From Photobacterium frigidiphilum (GTDB taxonomy: Bacteria; Pseudomonadota; Gammaproteobacteria; Enterobacterales; Vibrionaceae), in NCBI RefSeq assembly GCF_003025615.1, contig NZ_PYMJ01000001.1:1-64000 (forward strand): DNA of 64,000 nucleotides, read 5' to 3'. Within the stretch, counting starts at the first letter, position 1, and every line of letters begins with the position of its first letter. The position numbers and the translations under genes are program-made. Below, piece after piece: positions 24,961 through 35,407 of the stretch. The notes under the pieces are model-generated. The model did not search any database, was not told the DNA's origin, and worked only from the letters and a program-made list of their open reading frames with translations.

Positions 24961-25818
24961 ATGAAGATACCAAAACGAATCCAACCTCTGGTTGATGATG
25001 GGTTAGTAGACGACGTTCTACACCAATTAATGAGTGGCAAAGAAGCCTCTGTCTACGTTGTACGTTGTGGTGACGACATTCGCTGCGCGAAAGTGTACAA
25101 AGAAGCAGATAAACGTAGCTTTAAACAAGCTGCGCAATACCGTGAAGGCCGAAAAGTAAAAAATAGCCGACGCGCACGCGCAATGGAAAAAGGCTCTAAA
25201 TTCGGTCGAGACCAACAAGAACAAGTATGGCAAAGTGCCGAAGTTGACGCGTTATACACTCTTGCTAATGCGGGTGTTCGCGTACCTCAGCCTTACGGGT
25301 GCTTTGATGGCGTACTGTTAATGGAGCTTGTTACTGATGACGAAGGCTTAGTTGCCCCACGTTTAAATGACGTCTCTATTACTAAAGAGCAGGCACTTAT
25401 CGACCATGCTTCTGTAATGCGAAGTGTCGTGCGCATGTTATGTGCAGGTATTGTGCATGGTGATCTATCTGAATTTAATGTATTAGTTGATCAATACGGA
25501 CCGGTAATCATCGATCTTCCTCAAGCCGTTGATGCATCAGCTAACAACAATGCCAAGTGGATGCTAGAACGTGATGTTAATAACATGACGGCCTATTACG
25601 GACAATACGCACCTGAATTGCTTGATACTCAGTTTGCTAAAGAAATCTGGGCTCTTTATGAAGAAGGTAACCTACAAGCTGACGTCGAATTAACCGGCCA
25701 TTTTGAAGAAAGTACCGAACTTGCAGATGTTGATGCTGTATTAGAAGAAATCAATGCCGTTATGCTTGAAGAGCAGATGCGCAAAGAACGCATTCAAGAA
25801 GTCGAAGAAAATAGTTAA
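24961..25818 (+). CDS. RIO1-family protein kinase
   Basis: The 285-residue protein matches the RIO kinase fold. It has a nucleotide-binding loop (GKEASVYVVRCGDDIRCAKV, with the catalytic Lys in CAKVY), the flexible loop with R-rich segment (VKNSRRARAMEKGSKFGRD), the hinge VLLMELV, the catalytic loop IVHGDLSEFNVLV and the metal-binding IIDLPQAVD. Archaeal and eukaryotic RIO kinases act in small ribosomal subunit maturation. The bacterial targets are unknown. Acidic C-terminal helices (EESTELADVDAVLEEI) follow. The ATG at 24961 (MKIPKRIQ) fits the family. Another in-frame ATG lies at 24946. The neighbouring S4 RNA-binding gene supports an RNA- or ribosome-related job. Confidence 0.87.
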   Translation: MKIPKRIQPLVDDGLVDDVLHQLMSGKEASVYVVRCGDDIRCAKVYKEADKRSFKQAAQYREGRKVKNSRRARAMEKGSKFGRDQQEQVWQSAEVDALYTLANAGVRVPQPYGCFDGVLLMELVTDDEGLVAPRLNDVSITKEQALIDHASVMRSVVRMLCAGIVHGDLSEFNVLVDQYGPVIIDLPQAVDASANNNAKWMLERDVNNMTAYYGQYAPELLDTQFAKEIWALYEEGNLQADVELTGHFEESTELADVDAVLEEINAVMLEEQMRKERIQEVEENS

Positions 25819-26289
25819 TTTCTAACTATTCAATAAACATTAAGCGCCATAAGTTGATAAAACTTGTGGCGTATTCTCATAAAATTTAAAAAAGTTACAC
25901 TAAATACCAAAATGGTAGGTTTAACTTTGGCACTAAAGCCTTCATAATCACGCACTATTCTCGTCCTAGTTTATTTAATTATTAGGTTAGGAGATCATCG
26001 AAAACGATGTTGAGTTGCCAACAATAGTTGTGTGACTTCATGAAAACATATTCTTTTGTGACGTTATCTGTACAAGCTAGTCATTCTTAACGAGTCGATT
26101 TCATCGTCAAATGGGCAAACAGCAAAGCAATTACACTCTATAATTGCTAGCTAGATGCCGACATTTCATCGTTTAATGAAAAAAGCGGTACAAATGGTCA
26201 CTTAATAACCCTGAACCTATGTTCTGTTTGCGGTAATAAGTGGTATACTCCCGCCGAATTAAGAACATCATTATCTATAGAGAAAGACA
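25819..26289. other. 470-bp leader region of the second EF-G gene
   Basis: The first part carries a weak terminator for the RIO gene at 25845-25871 (CGCCATAAGTT / AACTTGTGGCG, one G-T pair). The middle is AT-rich with a small CATCGAAAACGATG hairpin near 25995 and no coding frame. The last 70 bp contain the probable promoter of the EF-G gene. Confidence 0.55.
26222..26249 (+). promoter_or_regulatory. Likely extended -10 promoter of the EF-G gene
   Basis: TGGTATACT at 26241-26249 is an extended -10 (TG-N-TATACT). TTCTGT at 26222-26227, 16 bp upstream, is a poor -35. Transcription would begin near 26256, giving a ~34-base leader. Confidence 0.55.
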
Positions 26290-28377
26290 ATGTCAGATTT
26301 ATCGAAATACAGAAACATTGGTATTTTCGCGCACGTTGATGCGGGTAAAACCACGACGACTGAACGTATCCTGAAACTTACTGGTCAGATCCACAAAACT
26401 GGTGAAGTTCACGATGGCGAATCAACAACTGACTTCATGGAACAGGAAGCTGAGCGCGGGATAACTATCCAGTCTGCAGCAGTAAGCTGTTTCTGGAAAG
26501 ACCACCGTTTTAACGTTATCGATACTCCTGGACACGTTGACTTTACAGTTGAAGTATACCGTTCACTTAAAGTACTTGATGGCGGTATCGGTGTATTCTG
26601 TGGTTCTGGTGGTGTTGAGCCTCAGTCAGAAACTAACTGGCGTTACGCGAACGACTCAGAAGTTGCACGTATCATCTTCGTTAACAAACTAGACCGTATG
26701 GGTGCAGATCTATTTCGCGTTGTTGACCAGATCAAGAAAGTTCTTGGTGCTGTGCCACTAGTTATGACTCTACCAATCGGCCGTGAAGACGACTTTGTTG
26801 GTGTTGTAGACGTATTAAGCCGTCAAGCATTCGTTTGGGATGACACTGGTCTTCCTGAAAACTACGAAATCACTGATGTTCCTGCGGACATGGTTGACGA
26901 CGTAGAAGCTTACCGTGAAGAACTAATCGAAACTGCTCTAGAGCAAGACGATGACCTTCTAGAAGCGTACATGGAAGGCGAAATGCCTACGATTGAACAA
27001 GTTAAAATGTGTATCCGTCGTGGTACTCGTGACTGTTCATTCTTCCCTACGTACTGTGGTTCTGCATTCAAGAACAAAGGTATGCAACTTATTCTTGATG
27101 CTGTTATCGATTACCTACCGTCTCCAACGGAAGTTGATCCACAGCCGCTAACTGATCCAGAAACTGGTGAGCCAACTGGCGAAGTAGCTACTGTATCTGT
27201 TGACGAGCCACTAAAAGCGCTTGCGTTCAAAATTATGGACGACCGTTTCGGTGCTCTTACTTTCATCCGTATTTACTCAGGTAAACTGAATAAAGGCGAT
27301 ACTGTTCTTAACAGTGCTACTGGTAAGACTGAACGTATCGGCCGTATGGTTGAAATGCAAGCAGATGAGCGTAACGAGCTTTCAACCGCGCAAGCTGGTG
27401 ATATCATCGCCGTTGTGGGTATGAAGAACGTTAAAACTGGTCACACTCTATGTGATCCTAAGCACGAAGTTACGCTTGAAGCGATGATCTTCCCTACTCC
27501 AGTAATCTCGATTGCTGTAACGCCTAAAGACAAAGGCGGTTCTGAGAAAATGGGTATCGCGATCGGTAAAATGGTTGCAGAAGATCCATCTTTCCTAGTT
27601 CACACTGACGAAGAAACTGGCGAAACTATTCTTAAAGGTATGGGTGAACTTCACCTAGATATCAAAGTTGATATCCTTAAGCGTACTTACGGCGTTGACC
27701 TTATTGTTGGTGCTCCTCAAGTTGCTTACCGTGAAACTATCACGAAGCCAGTTGAAGATAGCTACACGCACAAGAAACAATCTGGTGGTTCTGGTCAGTT
27801 CGGTAAGATCGACTACATCATGAAGCCAGGCGAAGTAGGTTCAGGCTTTACGTTCACATCATCTGTTGTTGGTGGTAACGTTCCTAAAGAATTCTGGCCT
27901 GCAATCGAAAAAGGCTTCAAGGGCATGATGGATACTGGTGTTCTAGCTGGTTTCCCTGTTCTTGACGTTGAAATTGAACTTCTAGACGGTGGCTTCCACG
28001 CAGTCGATTCATCTGCAGTAGCATTTGAAATCGCAGCGAAAGGCGCATTCCGTCAGTCTATGCCTAAAGCTGGTGCTCAACTTCTTGAGCCTATCATGGC
28101 TGTAGACGTGTTCACTCCTGAAGATCACGTTGGTGATGTTATCGGTGACCTTAACCGTCGTCGTGGCATGATCAAAGATCAGATGGCTGGTATAACTGGT
28201 TCTCGTATTAAAGCAGACGTTCCTCTTTCAGAAATGTTTGGTTACATCGGTCAACTACGTACAATGACTTCTGGTCGTGGTCAGTTCTCTATGGAGTTCG
28301 CACACTATGCACCATGTCCTGCAAACGTTGCAGCGACAGTAATTGAAGAAATTAAAGCACTTAACGCGAAGAAGTAA
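26290..28377 (+). CDS. fusA2: Elongation factor G, second copy (EF-G2 type)
   Basis: The 695-residue translational GTPase has all EF-G motifs: G1 [12 protein letters not shown]2 RGITI, G3 DTPGHVD, G4 NKLD and G5 GSAF. Domains II-V are complete and include a domain IV loop near [12 protein letters not shown]. It stands alone rather than in the rpsL-rpsG-fusA-tufA operon. Features such as VSCFWKD and [15 protein letters not shown] fit the EF-G2 type of Vibrio and Shewanella as I recall. Codon use is strongly biased toward frequent codons (CGT, GGT, GAA), implying high expression. It may support ribosome recycling or translocation under particular conditions; which one cannot be decided here. 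An efficient terminator follows. Confidence 0.92.
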   Translation: MSDLSKYRNIGIFAHVDAGKTTTTERILKLTGQIHKTGEVHDGESTTDFMEQEAERGITIQSAAVSCFWKDHRFNVIDTPGHVDFTVEVYRSLKVLDGGIGVFCGSGGVEPQSETNWRYANDSEVARIIFVNKLDRMGADLFRVVDQIKKVLGAVPLVMTLPIGREDDFVGVVDVLSRQAFVWDDTGLPENYEITDVPADMVDDVEAYREELIETALEQDDDLLEAYMEGEMPTIEQVKMCIRRGTRDCSFFPTYCGSAFKNKGMQLILDAVIDYLPSPTEVDPQPLTDPETGEPTGEVATVSVDEPLKALAFKIMDDRFGALTFIRIYSGKLNKGDTVLNSATGKTERIGRMVEMQADERNELSTAQAGDIIAVVGMKNVKTGHTLCDPKHEVTLEAMIFPTPVISIAVTPKDKGGSEKMGIAIGKMVAEDPSFLVHTDEETGETILKGMGELHLDIKVDILKRTYGVDLIVGAPQVAYRETITKPVEDSYTHKKQSGGSGQFGKIDYIMKPGEVGSGFTFTSSVVGGNVPKEFWPAIEKGFKGMMDTGVLAGFPVLDVEIELLDGGFHAVDSSAVAFEIAAKGAFRQSMPKAGAQLLEPIMAVDVFTPEDHVGDVIGDLNRRRGMIKDQMAGITGSRIKADVPLSEMFGYIGQLRTMTSGRGQFSMEFAHYAPCPANVAATVIEEIKALNAKK

Positions 28378-28406
28378 TTCTTCCCTTATAAGCGCTAACT
28401 GTTAAG

Positions 28407-28438
28407 AGCCCCGATAGTGAAAACTATCGGGGCTTTTT
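28407..28438 (+). terminator. Strong terminator after EF-G2
   Basis: AGCCCCGATAGT (28407-28418) pairs perfectly with ACTATCGGGGCT (28423-28434), with a 4-base loop and a T run. Confidence 0.93.
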
Positions 28439-28446
28439 ATTATTTA

Positions 28447-29919
28447 TTACAAGCTCATTATTTTCTTAAACTCTTCTTCTGAATACTTTTTCTCGGTACT
28501 TTTAGTCAAATCTGTCATCATCTTATAGCGCGTTTCAGTCGCCATGCTTAATGTACGTTGAAGCTGACCGTAAGAGTAATCCGACGCCATATCTAACGCT
28601 GCTTGTTTATCCGTTTTATAAAGTGTTTTCAGTGTCTTGTCCATGCTACTAACTTGTTTATATAGCTTGGTTTCTTCTTTATTCCATACCTCATTTAACA
28701 TAGGTAAGTACTTGTCAGGATTCGCGGTAGCTAAAGCAGTTAAGCTGCGGAATTGCCAATAAGCAGAGTCATCAGAATAGATATCGTTTCCTACAGTATA
28801 AGGCGTTGGGTAATCTTGTAAGCTGCTGTATAACGGCACTAATACTGATTCTGCCAATACCCCGTAACTTTGCCAAATCAAACCTTGCAGCTCTTTAGGC
28901 ATGTCTTTACGCAGCTGGATAATATGAGACTCTAACTGTCGTTCTACACGTATTGGACGCTCACCTTTATCGGCTAAACTGGTGCCTTCATATGTTGCAC
29001 TGAGTACATCTGCAACATCTTTTACCGACAGCTTATCATCAGGCTTCATAAACAAAGGGTACTGCTGCAATCGTGTATCCTGCTTATTAGATGCCGATAG
29101 CATATGTTGCCCTAACCATTCGCGGTCAACATTATAGACATCACCAATAACACCAAATGCTTTGGCAAAGTTAAATGACTTAGCATCAGGCTTATCTAGC
29201 AGTTCGTTCGACGTAACGAAATCCAATAGTCCTTTAGAATGCAATACATCATTAGCATTAAGATTAACCCCATGCACTCTCAATCCATTGGCTATCATGG
29301 CATAGCTATCATCAGGTACTTTTACTGCAATCCAATGATGGCCAGAACCGATTTCAACTAACCACGCTTCATTTACATCGGCGATATACAGGCTATTTCC
29401 CTCGCCAGCACCGTATTTTTCGATATATTGACCAAGTAATTCAACCCCCTGTTTAGCGGTTTTAACTTGAGGGAGTATCAAAGTAGGAATAACGGCTTCA
29501 ATGATGCCATTTTCAATCAGAGGATCAGCAGCCGCAGCTTTCTCATTCACTTCAGCACTGGTTGTTGCTGAAACGGCGACATTAAATTCATTAATACCAC
29601 GTTCTTCGTAATATTTACCGTCACTGTTTACCGTATTAGCATCCCAATCAGGAATAGCAGAATACGCATAAAACTGCTTAGGCATCGGTACAACAAGCCC
29701 ATTACCTAATGCCCAGTCCCCTTCTTTATTTAACTGAGCTGGACGGTACGCCAAGTGTTTATTCCAATTATTAATGCCAAAATCTTCATTTCTAGCAATC
29801 ATAATACTGCCATCTGAAGAGGCATTTTTACCAACAATAAGACCAGTACACGCATTAGCACTTAGACTGATTGCCGATAAAATAGCGGCAGACAGCAAAG
29901 TTAAAGTCATCTTCTTCAT
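28447..29919 (-). CDS. C69-family dipeptidase (PepD-like), exported
   Basis: The 490-residue protein has a Sec signal peptide (KKMTLTLLSAAILSAISLSA, residues ~1-23) directly followed by NACTGLIVGKNASSDGS. The Cys at 24 would become the N-terminal nucleophile of a mature Ntn-hydrolase of the C69 type. Further family blocks are IMIARNEDFGINNWNKH, YEERGINEFNVAVSATTS and EGNSLYIADVNEAWLVEIGS. It would cleave dipeptides, probably in the periplasm. Its length fits secreted C69 members. AGAGAGATACG precedes the ATG, and the next ATG at codon 4 would shorten the signal. It is convergent with the EF-G2 gene. Confidence 0.9.
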   Translation of the reverse strand: MKKMTLTLLSAAILSAISLSANACTGLIVGKNASSDGSIMIARNEDFGINNWNKHLAYRPAQLNKEGDWALGNGLVVPMPKQFYAYSAIPDWDANTVNSDGKYYEERGINEFNVAVSATTSAEVNEKAAAADPLIENGIIEAVIPTLILPQVKTAKQGVELLGQYIEKYGAGEGNSLYIADVNEAWLVEIGSGHHWIAVKVPDDSYAMIANGLRVHGVNLNANDVLHSKGLLDFVTSNELLDKPDAKSFNFAKAFGVIGDVYNVDREWLGQHMLSASNKQDTRLQQYPLFMKPDDKLSVKDVADVLSATYEGTSLADKGERPIRVERQLESHIIQLRKDMPKELQGLIWQSYGVLAESVLVPLYSSLQDYPTPYTVGNDIYSDDSAYWQFRSLTALATANPDKYLPMLNEVWNKEETKLYKQVSSMDKTLKTLYKTDKQAALDMASDYSYGQLQRTLSMATETRYKMMTDLTKSTEKKYSEEEFKKIMSL

Positions 29920-30126
29920 CGTATCTCTCTATGTTTTTTTATAATGGAATAATATTCACTAATTTTGCAATATTTCTAATTTGATAAATATAAACCTTAT
30001 AATTATCAATTTAATAGCTTATATCACCACAAAGATGCGTTTTGTACAGATGATCACGCTAGAAGAAATTGACTAGGATTAAATACAAATAAGGCATGAT
30101 GTTTATATAACTAAACATCATGCCTA

Positions 30127-30392
30127 TATACCCAAGCTACCTCAAGATGCAGGATTCAGAGTGATCTCAGCGTGTATAATTCAAGGAAAATGTGTGTAGG
30201 AATGGCATTCCCTTTCAAACACATTTGACACAGAAGTAGATACGCTGAATCACTCCCGAAGGGCGAGTTTTGTTGTGCTCTATGCGGTGTTACTTATTTT
30301 CAACGTAGAACGACTAGGTCTATAAATAAGCGCCTTGCCTAGAGCACAACAAATTCTCGCTGAAACGAGCATCTTGAGGTAACTTGGGTATA
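30127..30392 (+). repeat. Structured repeat copy C, 266 bp
   Basis: The 24-bp terminal arms begin TATACCCAAGCTACCTCAAG and end at 30392, with one mismatch. Internal arms pair as AGTGATCTCAGCGT with ACGCTGAATCACT, as AAATGTGT with ACACATTT, as TTGTTGTGCTCTA with TAGAGCACAACAA (perfect, 13 bp) and as CTTATTT with AAATAAG. Order, spacing and conserved words (GACACAGAAGT, GAAGGGCGAGTTT, CTTGCCTA, TCTCGCTGAA) equal those of copies A and B, while the arm sequences do not. It fills most of the 519-bp gap between the dipeptidase and torS. A further decayed arm lies at 30431-30450 (GGTATAGCCAAGCTAACTTG). Confidence 0.9.
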
Positions 30393-30438
30393 AGACTATG
30401 ATTTACTTAAAAGTAAGAATGAATGCGGTATAGCCAAG

Positions 30439-33393
30439 CTAACTTGAGTGTATAAACGTGCTTTCTAGTGCTTGTTTTGATGCCTCAAAAGCCTGTGAAA
30501 CCGTTTTAATATCTAAACCATCAAGCGAGCCTGCTTTACCTGCTTTTTCAAAAAGTAAGCACTCTTGGTGTAATCGTATTAAGCCCATCGTTCCTGCTGC
30601 ACCCTTTAAAGTATGTGCATGATTAGAAACCTCAGCCATGTCTAAAGCTTCAACGGCTTGCTGCAGTTTATCTAAGGTTTCACTTGAAGAGCTTGCAAAC
30701 AACGCAATCAGTTTCTGAACTTGTTCTACACCTAATACTTGTAAATCATCACCTAGTACAGATTCTTTTAATACGGGAAAAACTGAGTCAGACTCACTCT
30801 TTTCGGCATTGTTATTGTCTTGCTTATCGATCTCAATAACAGATACATTGTCGAATGGAATATTCTCTACAACCACCCGCTTGTCTCCTTTAAGAATACT
30901 GCCGATTGTTGCTATTAACTGCTTTTCAGTAACGGGTTTAGGTAAGAAACCAGCAAAACCCGCGGCTAAGTATTGCTCGACTTCCTCTCTAAATACATGA
31001 GCAGAAAATGCAATCATTGGCGTAGGCTCTTCCCACGATTCACGGTTAGCCTCTTCGATACGACGTAAACGATGCAGTAAGGTTACGCCGTCTGTATCCG
31101 GTAAATTGATATCAAGTAACGCCATATCAAATACATGCTGATGAAATTCACGCTCGGCACTTTCACCGTCTTCTGCCGTAATCACACTATGCCCTAGCCG
31201 TCGTAGAAACCCCTCTGCAACCATGCTGTTTACTGGGTTGTCTTCTACCAATAAGATATGAGCTGGCGGTATTGTTATCATAGTGCCTTCAGTTCCTGTC
31301 GACAATTTGCCTCGTTCTAATGGAATTGAAAACCAGAAACAGCTACCTACATTAATGGTTGAATCGACACCAATTTCGCCTTCCATTGCGGCAACAATAT
31401 GTCGGCTTATCGCTAACCCTAAACCTGTACCACCAATCGTTTTTCGTCCTTCTTCTGCTTGCTTGAAGGCGTTAAACAGGGTGTCTTGTTCCGCCTCATC
31501 GATACCAATGCCACTGTCTGTGACTTCAAACAGTAACTCATCAGGCATATCTGGGTTCATGCTGACCGCAATCGTCACTTGACCTTGGTCGGTAAATTTA
31601 ATCGCATTACCCACCAAATTAATCAGTACCTGACGAATACGCGTCACATCCCCCTGCCAAATATTGTTCATGGTGTCATCAATGTGGTTCACTAATTGAA
31701 TATGTTTACCTAACGCGCGACTTTCCAACATATTGTGTACGTCCAACACTAACTCTGACAGTGAAAAATCAACAAGTCGAATATCCAAATGGCCAGCTTC
31801 AATTTTTGAGTAATCCAAAATGTCATTGAGGATATCTAACAAGGTTTCTCCGCTGCGGTTAATCACACGCAAATAACGGGCTTGCTGATCGTTAAGTCCA
31901 GTGTCAGCTAATAATGAAGCCGTGCCGAGCACACCATTCATTGGCGTGCGAATTTCATGGCTCATGGTCGCTAGGAAGGCAGATTTTGCACGGTTAGCCT
32001 TTTCTGCCTCATTACGCGCTTTATCATGATTCACCACTTCTTCGTTTAAGCGGCTATTGGTCTTTTCTAGTTCAGACGTTCGCTGTACAACTAATCGTTC
32101 TAGGCTTTCTTTATGCAGCTGCAGTTCATGGCGGATTTTTCGTTCAACTTGTATTAAACGATACCGTTCAGATGCGGTATCACGGGCTACCATGATGGCA
32201 CGCCCCATGTGTGCTAATTCATCATCACCTTTAATATCCAATTGAATACCAAGATCACCACGTGCTAACGACAATAACGCTTGGCTATAGTCATTAAAAC
32301 GACAGATAACGCTCGCATATACAAAGCGCCACATGATTAATACCAAGGCAGCTAAACCAATAACAGAAATACTAATAAGCGTTGTTCTAGCAACGGTAAG
32401 GGTTTCATCGACTTTTGTAACCGCTTGTTGAGTACCCTCATTTGCCGCCGTTATAATACCGTCGACAGTACTATTTAACTGCTGAAATAAAACGAGATTC
32501 TGTTGGTCTAGACGCTCAACATCTTTTTTTGCGTACAGTAACTGCTCTAAGACTCCAAATAATACTCCGCCACGATTTAAATTAGACGTTAATTCTGTCA
32601 GTTGCGCTGAACGACTTGGGTCTTCTACCGATTTAACACGGTAGCTCATCACGTTAACGGCATGAATAAACCGTTCTTTTAAGCGTGTTAAATTACCTAT
32701 ATCACCTAACCGTTTAGAATCATCAAGCATGTTAATAACTTGAAGTGCCAAAAACCTCAGTTCAAAAAGGCGCTCAGACAAATCCATATCGACTTCAACT
32801 AAGCTATCTAACGCGTTATATACCGCCTGATTATCACCAGATTCAACTAAATCATAAATACGTGAAACGTTCGCAACCGCAATAGTGCTTGCATTCGAGA
32901 CTTGAGATTGTGATAGCGAATCAACCTGTTGTGTTGCAACTAGCATCTCACTGGTAAGTTCATCGGATTGAGCTTGTAGGCGGATCTGCCGCCCAACCAA
33001 TAACCCCATTAAAGCGAGATTATCGATAATGCTCTTAACATCGCTGTCTAATTGAGACATTAAGTCTTCATCAAATGGGTAGCTTTTTAGTGCCGTTAAG
33101 CTGCCTTTTAACCCTTCAATATAAATGGTTAACGCACGACCTTGTCGTTGACGTTCATGTTCTGTTTTTGACGTTGCTAGAACCTGAGCGGTAAAAATAA
33201 TTCTGGAGCTCAAATCAGACAGATGGCGAGCTTCCACCAAAGCGGGAACTGCCGAATTAATGACTGTTTTTTCTGTTTTTGCAACCAACGAAAAGCCAGC
33301 AACACCAATAACGACAGCTAAAATCATTAGCGCAGCCATGGCTGAGAATGCTAAAAGTAACTTGCCACCAATACCATTTCGGTTAAATGTCAT
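30439..33393 (-). CDS. torS: TMAO-type hybrid sensor histidine kinase TorS
   Basis: The 984-residue hybrid kinase has TM1 at about 12-34, a ~300-residue helical periplasmic sensor, TM2 at about 333-355, HAMP (356-408) and a coiled coil. A HisKA with H479 ([13 protein letters not shown]) and a HATPase ([26 protein letters not shown]) follow. A receiver with D761 ([13 protein letters not shown]) and a C-terminal HPt with H927 ([12 protein letters not shown]) complete the four-step phosphorelay seen in TorS. The divergent neighbour is a TorT-like binding protein, which supports TMAO sensing. The usual response-regulator gene torR and the torCAD genes are absent here, so the partner must be elsewhere. 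The gene stops 47 bp from a structured repeat. Confidence 0.9.
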   Translation of the reverse strand: MTFNRNGIGGKLLLAFSAMAALMILAVVIGVAGFSLVAKTEKTVINSAVPALVEARHLSDLSSRIIFTAQVLATSKTEHERQRQGRALTIYIEGLKGSLTALKSYPFDEDLMSQLDSDVKSIIDNLALMGLLVGRQIRLQAQSDELTSEMLVATQQVDSLSQSQVSNASTIAVANVSRIYDLVESGDNQAVYNALDSLVEVDMDLSERLFELRFLALQVINMLDDSKRLGDIGNLTRLKERFIHAVNVMSYRVKSVEDPSRSAQLTELTSNLNRGGVLFGVLEQLLYAKKDVERLDQQNLVLFQQLNSTVDGIITAANEGTQQAVTKVDETLTVARTTLISISVIGLAALVLIMWRFVYASVICRFNDYSQALLSLARGDLGIQLDIKGDDELAHMGRAIMVARDTASERYRLIQVERKIRHELQLHKESLERLVVQRTSELEKTNSRLNEEVVNHDKARNEAEKANRAKSAFLATMSHEIRTPMNGVLGTASLLADTGLNDQQARYLRVINRSGETLLDILNDILDYSKIEAGHLDIRLVDFSLSELVLDVHNMLESRALGKHIQLVNHIDDTMNNIWQGDVTRIRQVLINLVGNAIKFTDQGQVTIAVSMNPDMPDELLFEVTDSGIGIDEAEQDTLFNAFKQAEEGRKTIGGTGLGLAISRHIVAAMEGEIGVDSTINVGSCFWFSIPLERGKLSTGTEGTMITIPPAHILLVEDNPVNSMVAEGFLRRLGHSVITAEDGESAEREFHQHVFDMALLDINLPDTDGVTLLHRLRRIEEANRESWEEPTPMIAFSAHVFREEVEQYLAAGFAGFLPKPVTEKQLIATIGSILKGDKRVVVENIPFDNVSVIEIDKQDNNNAEKSESDSVFPVLKESVLGDDLQVLGVEQVQKLIALFASSSSETLDKLQQAVEALDMAEVSNHAHTLKGAAGTMGLIRLHQECLLFEKAGKAGSLDGLDIKTVSQAFEASKQALESTFIHSS

Positions 33394-33486
33394 AGACTAG
33401 AACCATATATATGAAAAATGGGGTTTAACCCTACCAAATAAAACATTACTATTTTGCCTGCGATATCAGTACAGATGCTAATAATC

Positions 33487-34569
33487 ATGCTCAAAAAATC
33501 TATTATTTCGTTTTTATTACTCTTTTTTACCCTTAACTCTGCTTTTGCACGTGAGATCAACACGTACAAACCGCCCTTTAAACATGAAAGGCAACCACAA
33601 AGCATTCCATTTAAGCCGCTTCTATCTGTATCGAAGCCATGGAAAATTTGTGCGGTCTATCCACATCTAAAAGACTCCTATTGGCTTTCAATCAACTACG
33701 GCATGGTTGAGCAAGCTAAAATTTTGGGTATTACGTTAAAAGTATTAGAGGCAGGTGGCTACCCTGAACTTGATAAACAAAAAGGTCAATTACAATACTG
33801 TAAAAAGTGGGGAGCAGATGCCATTATCTTAGGGACTGTTGATAGAACTGCTTATAACGGAATTTTATCGCAATTTACTGGCGATATACCTGTCTTTTCG
33901 ATGACCAATGATATCGATATGTCAGACCCAGATATTAAAATGCACATTAAAGCCAAAGTGGGCGTTGATTGGTATTACATGGGAAAACAAGCCGGTGTTT
34001 TTCTCGCACAGCGTCACCCTAAAGGTAGCGGAACAGTCAAAGTAGCGTGGTTACCAGGGCCTAAACAGCGTGGTGGTACAAAGCCTGTCAACTCTGGATT
34101 TTTAGATGCCTTACAAAATAGTGATATAGAAGTGGTGAGCACACTGTGGGCTGATAACAGTAAAGAACTGCAGCGTAACCTTATACAACAGCTTTTTACT
34201 GAACACCCCGATATTAATTATATTGTCGGTGGAGCTGTTGCTGCAGAAGTTGCGATCAGTGAACTTCGCACCAACCACAAAACAGACGATGTGAAAATTA
34301 TATCGACCTATCTAAGTCATGGTGTCTATCGTGGATTACGCCGAGGAAAAATTCTATTTTCTCCTACAGATAAAATGGCTCAGCAAGCACAAATGTCTGT
34401 CGATCAGGCTGTACGTTATCTTGAGAATAAGCCGATGGAATTCGATTTAGCACCAAAAATTCAGCCATTAACGCCAGAGTACCTTCCAAGAGAGGTCATT
34501 ACAGACTCTTTATCACCAGCAGAATATAGACCTGTATTTAATGTTGAAAACCATGATGTTGCCCACTAA
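33487..34569 (+). CDS. torT: TMAO-sensing periplasmic binding protein TorT
   Basis: The 360-residue protein has a Sec signal (MLKKSIISFLLLFFTLNSAF, cleavage near AFA) and a type I periplasmic-binding fold (WKICAVYPHLKDSYWLSINY, GMVEQAKILGITLKVLEAGG, WGADAIILGTVDR, YIVGGAVAAEVAISEL). It resembles TorT, which binds TMAO and contacts the TorS sensor region. It is divergent from torS with 93 bp between starts. The ATG at 33487 gives a normal signal peptide but no clear Shine-Dalgarno. Earlier in-frame starts (33454, 33475) are no better. Confidence 0.88.
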   Translation: MLKKSIISFLLLFFTLNSAFAREINTYKPPFKHERQPQSIPFKPLLSVSKPWKICAVYPHLKDSYWLSINYGMVEQAKILGITLKVLEAGGYPELDKQKGQLQYCKKWGADAIILGTVDRTAYNGILSQFTGDIPVFSMTNDIDMSDPDIKMHIKAKVGVDWYYMGKQAGVFLAQRHPKGSGTVKVAWLPGPKQRGGTKPVNSGFLDALQNSDIEVVSTLWADNSKELQRNLIQQLFTEHPDINYIVGGAVAAEVAISELRTNHKTDDVKIISTYLSHGVYRGLRRGKILFSPTDKMAQQAQMSVDQAVRYLENKPMEFDLAPKIQPLTPEYLPREVITDSLSPAEYRPVFNVENHDVAH

Positions 34570-34711
34570 AAATAAGTCTTTGCGCTAGCTTATACTTTCG
34601 GCCTATGTCGTTGTACATCAATAGATAGCTTTGTTATTAATGAGCGCAGATATCATTATAATTATACCCAAGCAGCCTCTCGTATTTTGTACGAATAAAT
34701 TGGAGTTATAC

Positions 34712-35170
34712 ATGCAAGTCACAACGCGTACAATGAACAAGAGCAAGCATATTGCCTTAGTTGCACATGACAACTGTAAACAAGATCTTTTACGTTGGGT
34801 GAAAGAGTTTGAAGACAAACTTGAAGGCCACACTCTGTATGCAACAGGCACTACAGGTCACCTTCTTACCAAAGAAACAGGTCTTAAAATCAACTGCATG
34901 ATCAGTGGCCCTATGGGAGGAGATCAACAACTAGGCGCTTTAATCTCAGAAAGTAAAATTGATATGATGATTTTCTTCTGGGATCCGCTAAATGCAGTTC
35001 CTCATGATCCTGATGTGAAAGCACTATTGCGTATTTCTGCCGTCTGGAATGTACCTGTTGCAACTAACCGAGCAAGCGCAAAGTTTATGATTACATCACC
35101 ATTATTAGCAGAAGAAATTTCTATCGAAATTCCAGATTATGACGCTTACCTTGCTGAACGTATCGGCTAA
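34712..35170 (+). CDS. mgsA: Methylglyoxal synthase
   Basis: The 152-residue enzyme converts dihydroxyacetone phosphate to methylglyoxal and phosphate, bypassing lower glycolysis when phosphate is short. Motifs are complete: [28 protein letters not shown], the phosphate/catalytic block [31 protein letters not shown] and ATNRASAKF. The ATG at 34712 has GGAG 7 bases upstream and matches the family N-terminus. The open frame from 34631 is not supported. A lone repeat arm (TATACCCAAGCAGCCTCTCG, near 34664) lies in the leader. A terminator follows. Confidence 0.95.
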   Translation: MQVTTRTMNKSKHIALVAHDNCKQDLLRWVKEFEDKLEGHTLYATGTTGHLLTKETGLKINCMISGPMGGDQQLGALISESKIDMMIFFWDPLNAVPHDPDVKALLRISAVWNVPVATNRASAKFMITSPLLAEEISIEIPDYDAYLAERIG

Positions 35171-35201
35171 AGTCTCTCATTAATTAGTCACTGATTCATT
35201 G

Positions 35202-35232
35202 AGCCTTTTGTTTATCAGAAGGCTTTTTTATT
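35202..35232 (+). terminator. Terminator after mgsA
   Basis: AGCCTTTTG... pairs with ...AGAAGGCT around a short loop, followed by TTTTTTATTT. It is 30 bp after the mgsA stop. Confidence 0.8.
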
Positions 35233-35407
35233 TATTAAAAACCCTTTGTTCTCGCTACCCCATCTTGAAAATGCTACTTACGATCCTTTTTATATCCTAT
35301 TACAGACATTTTTTTATTCAGATTAAGCAAGATCGTGCGATTAGATATAAGGTTATAAAACAGAATAGTAGTAACAATTATTATAAAAAATGCAGAGGCA
35401 GTGGTGT

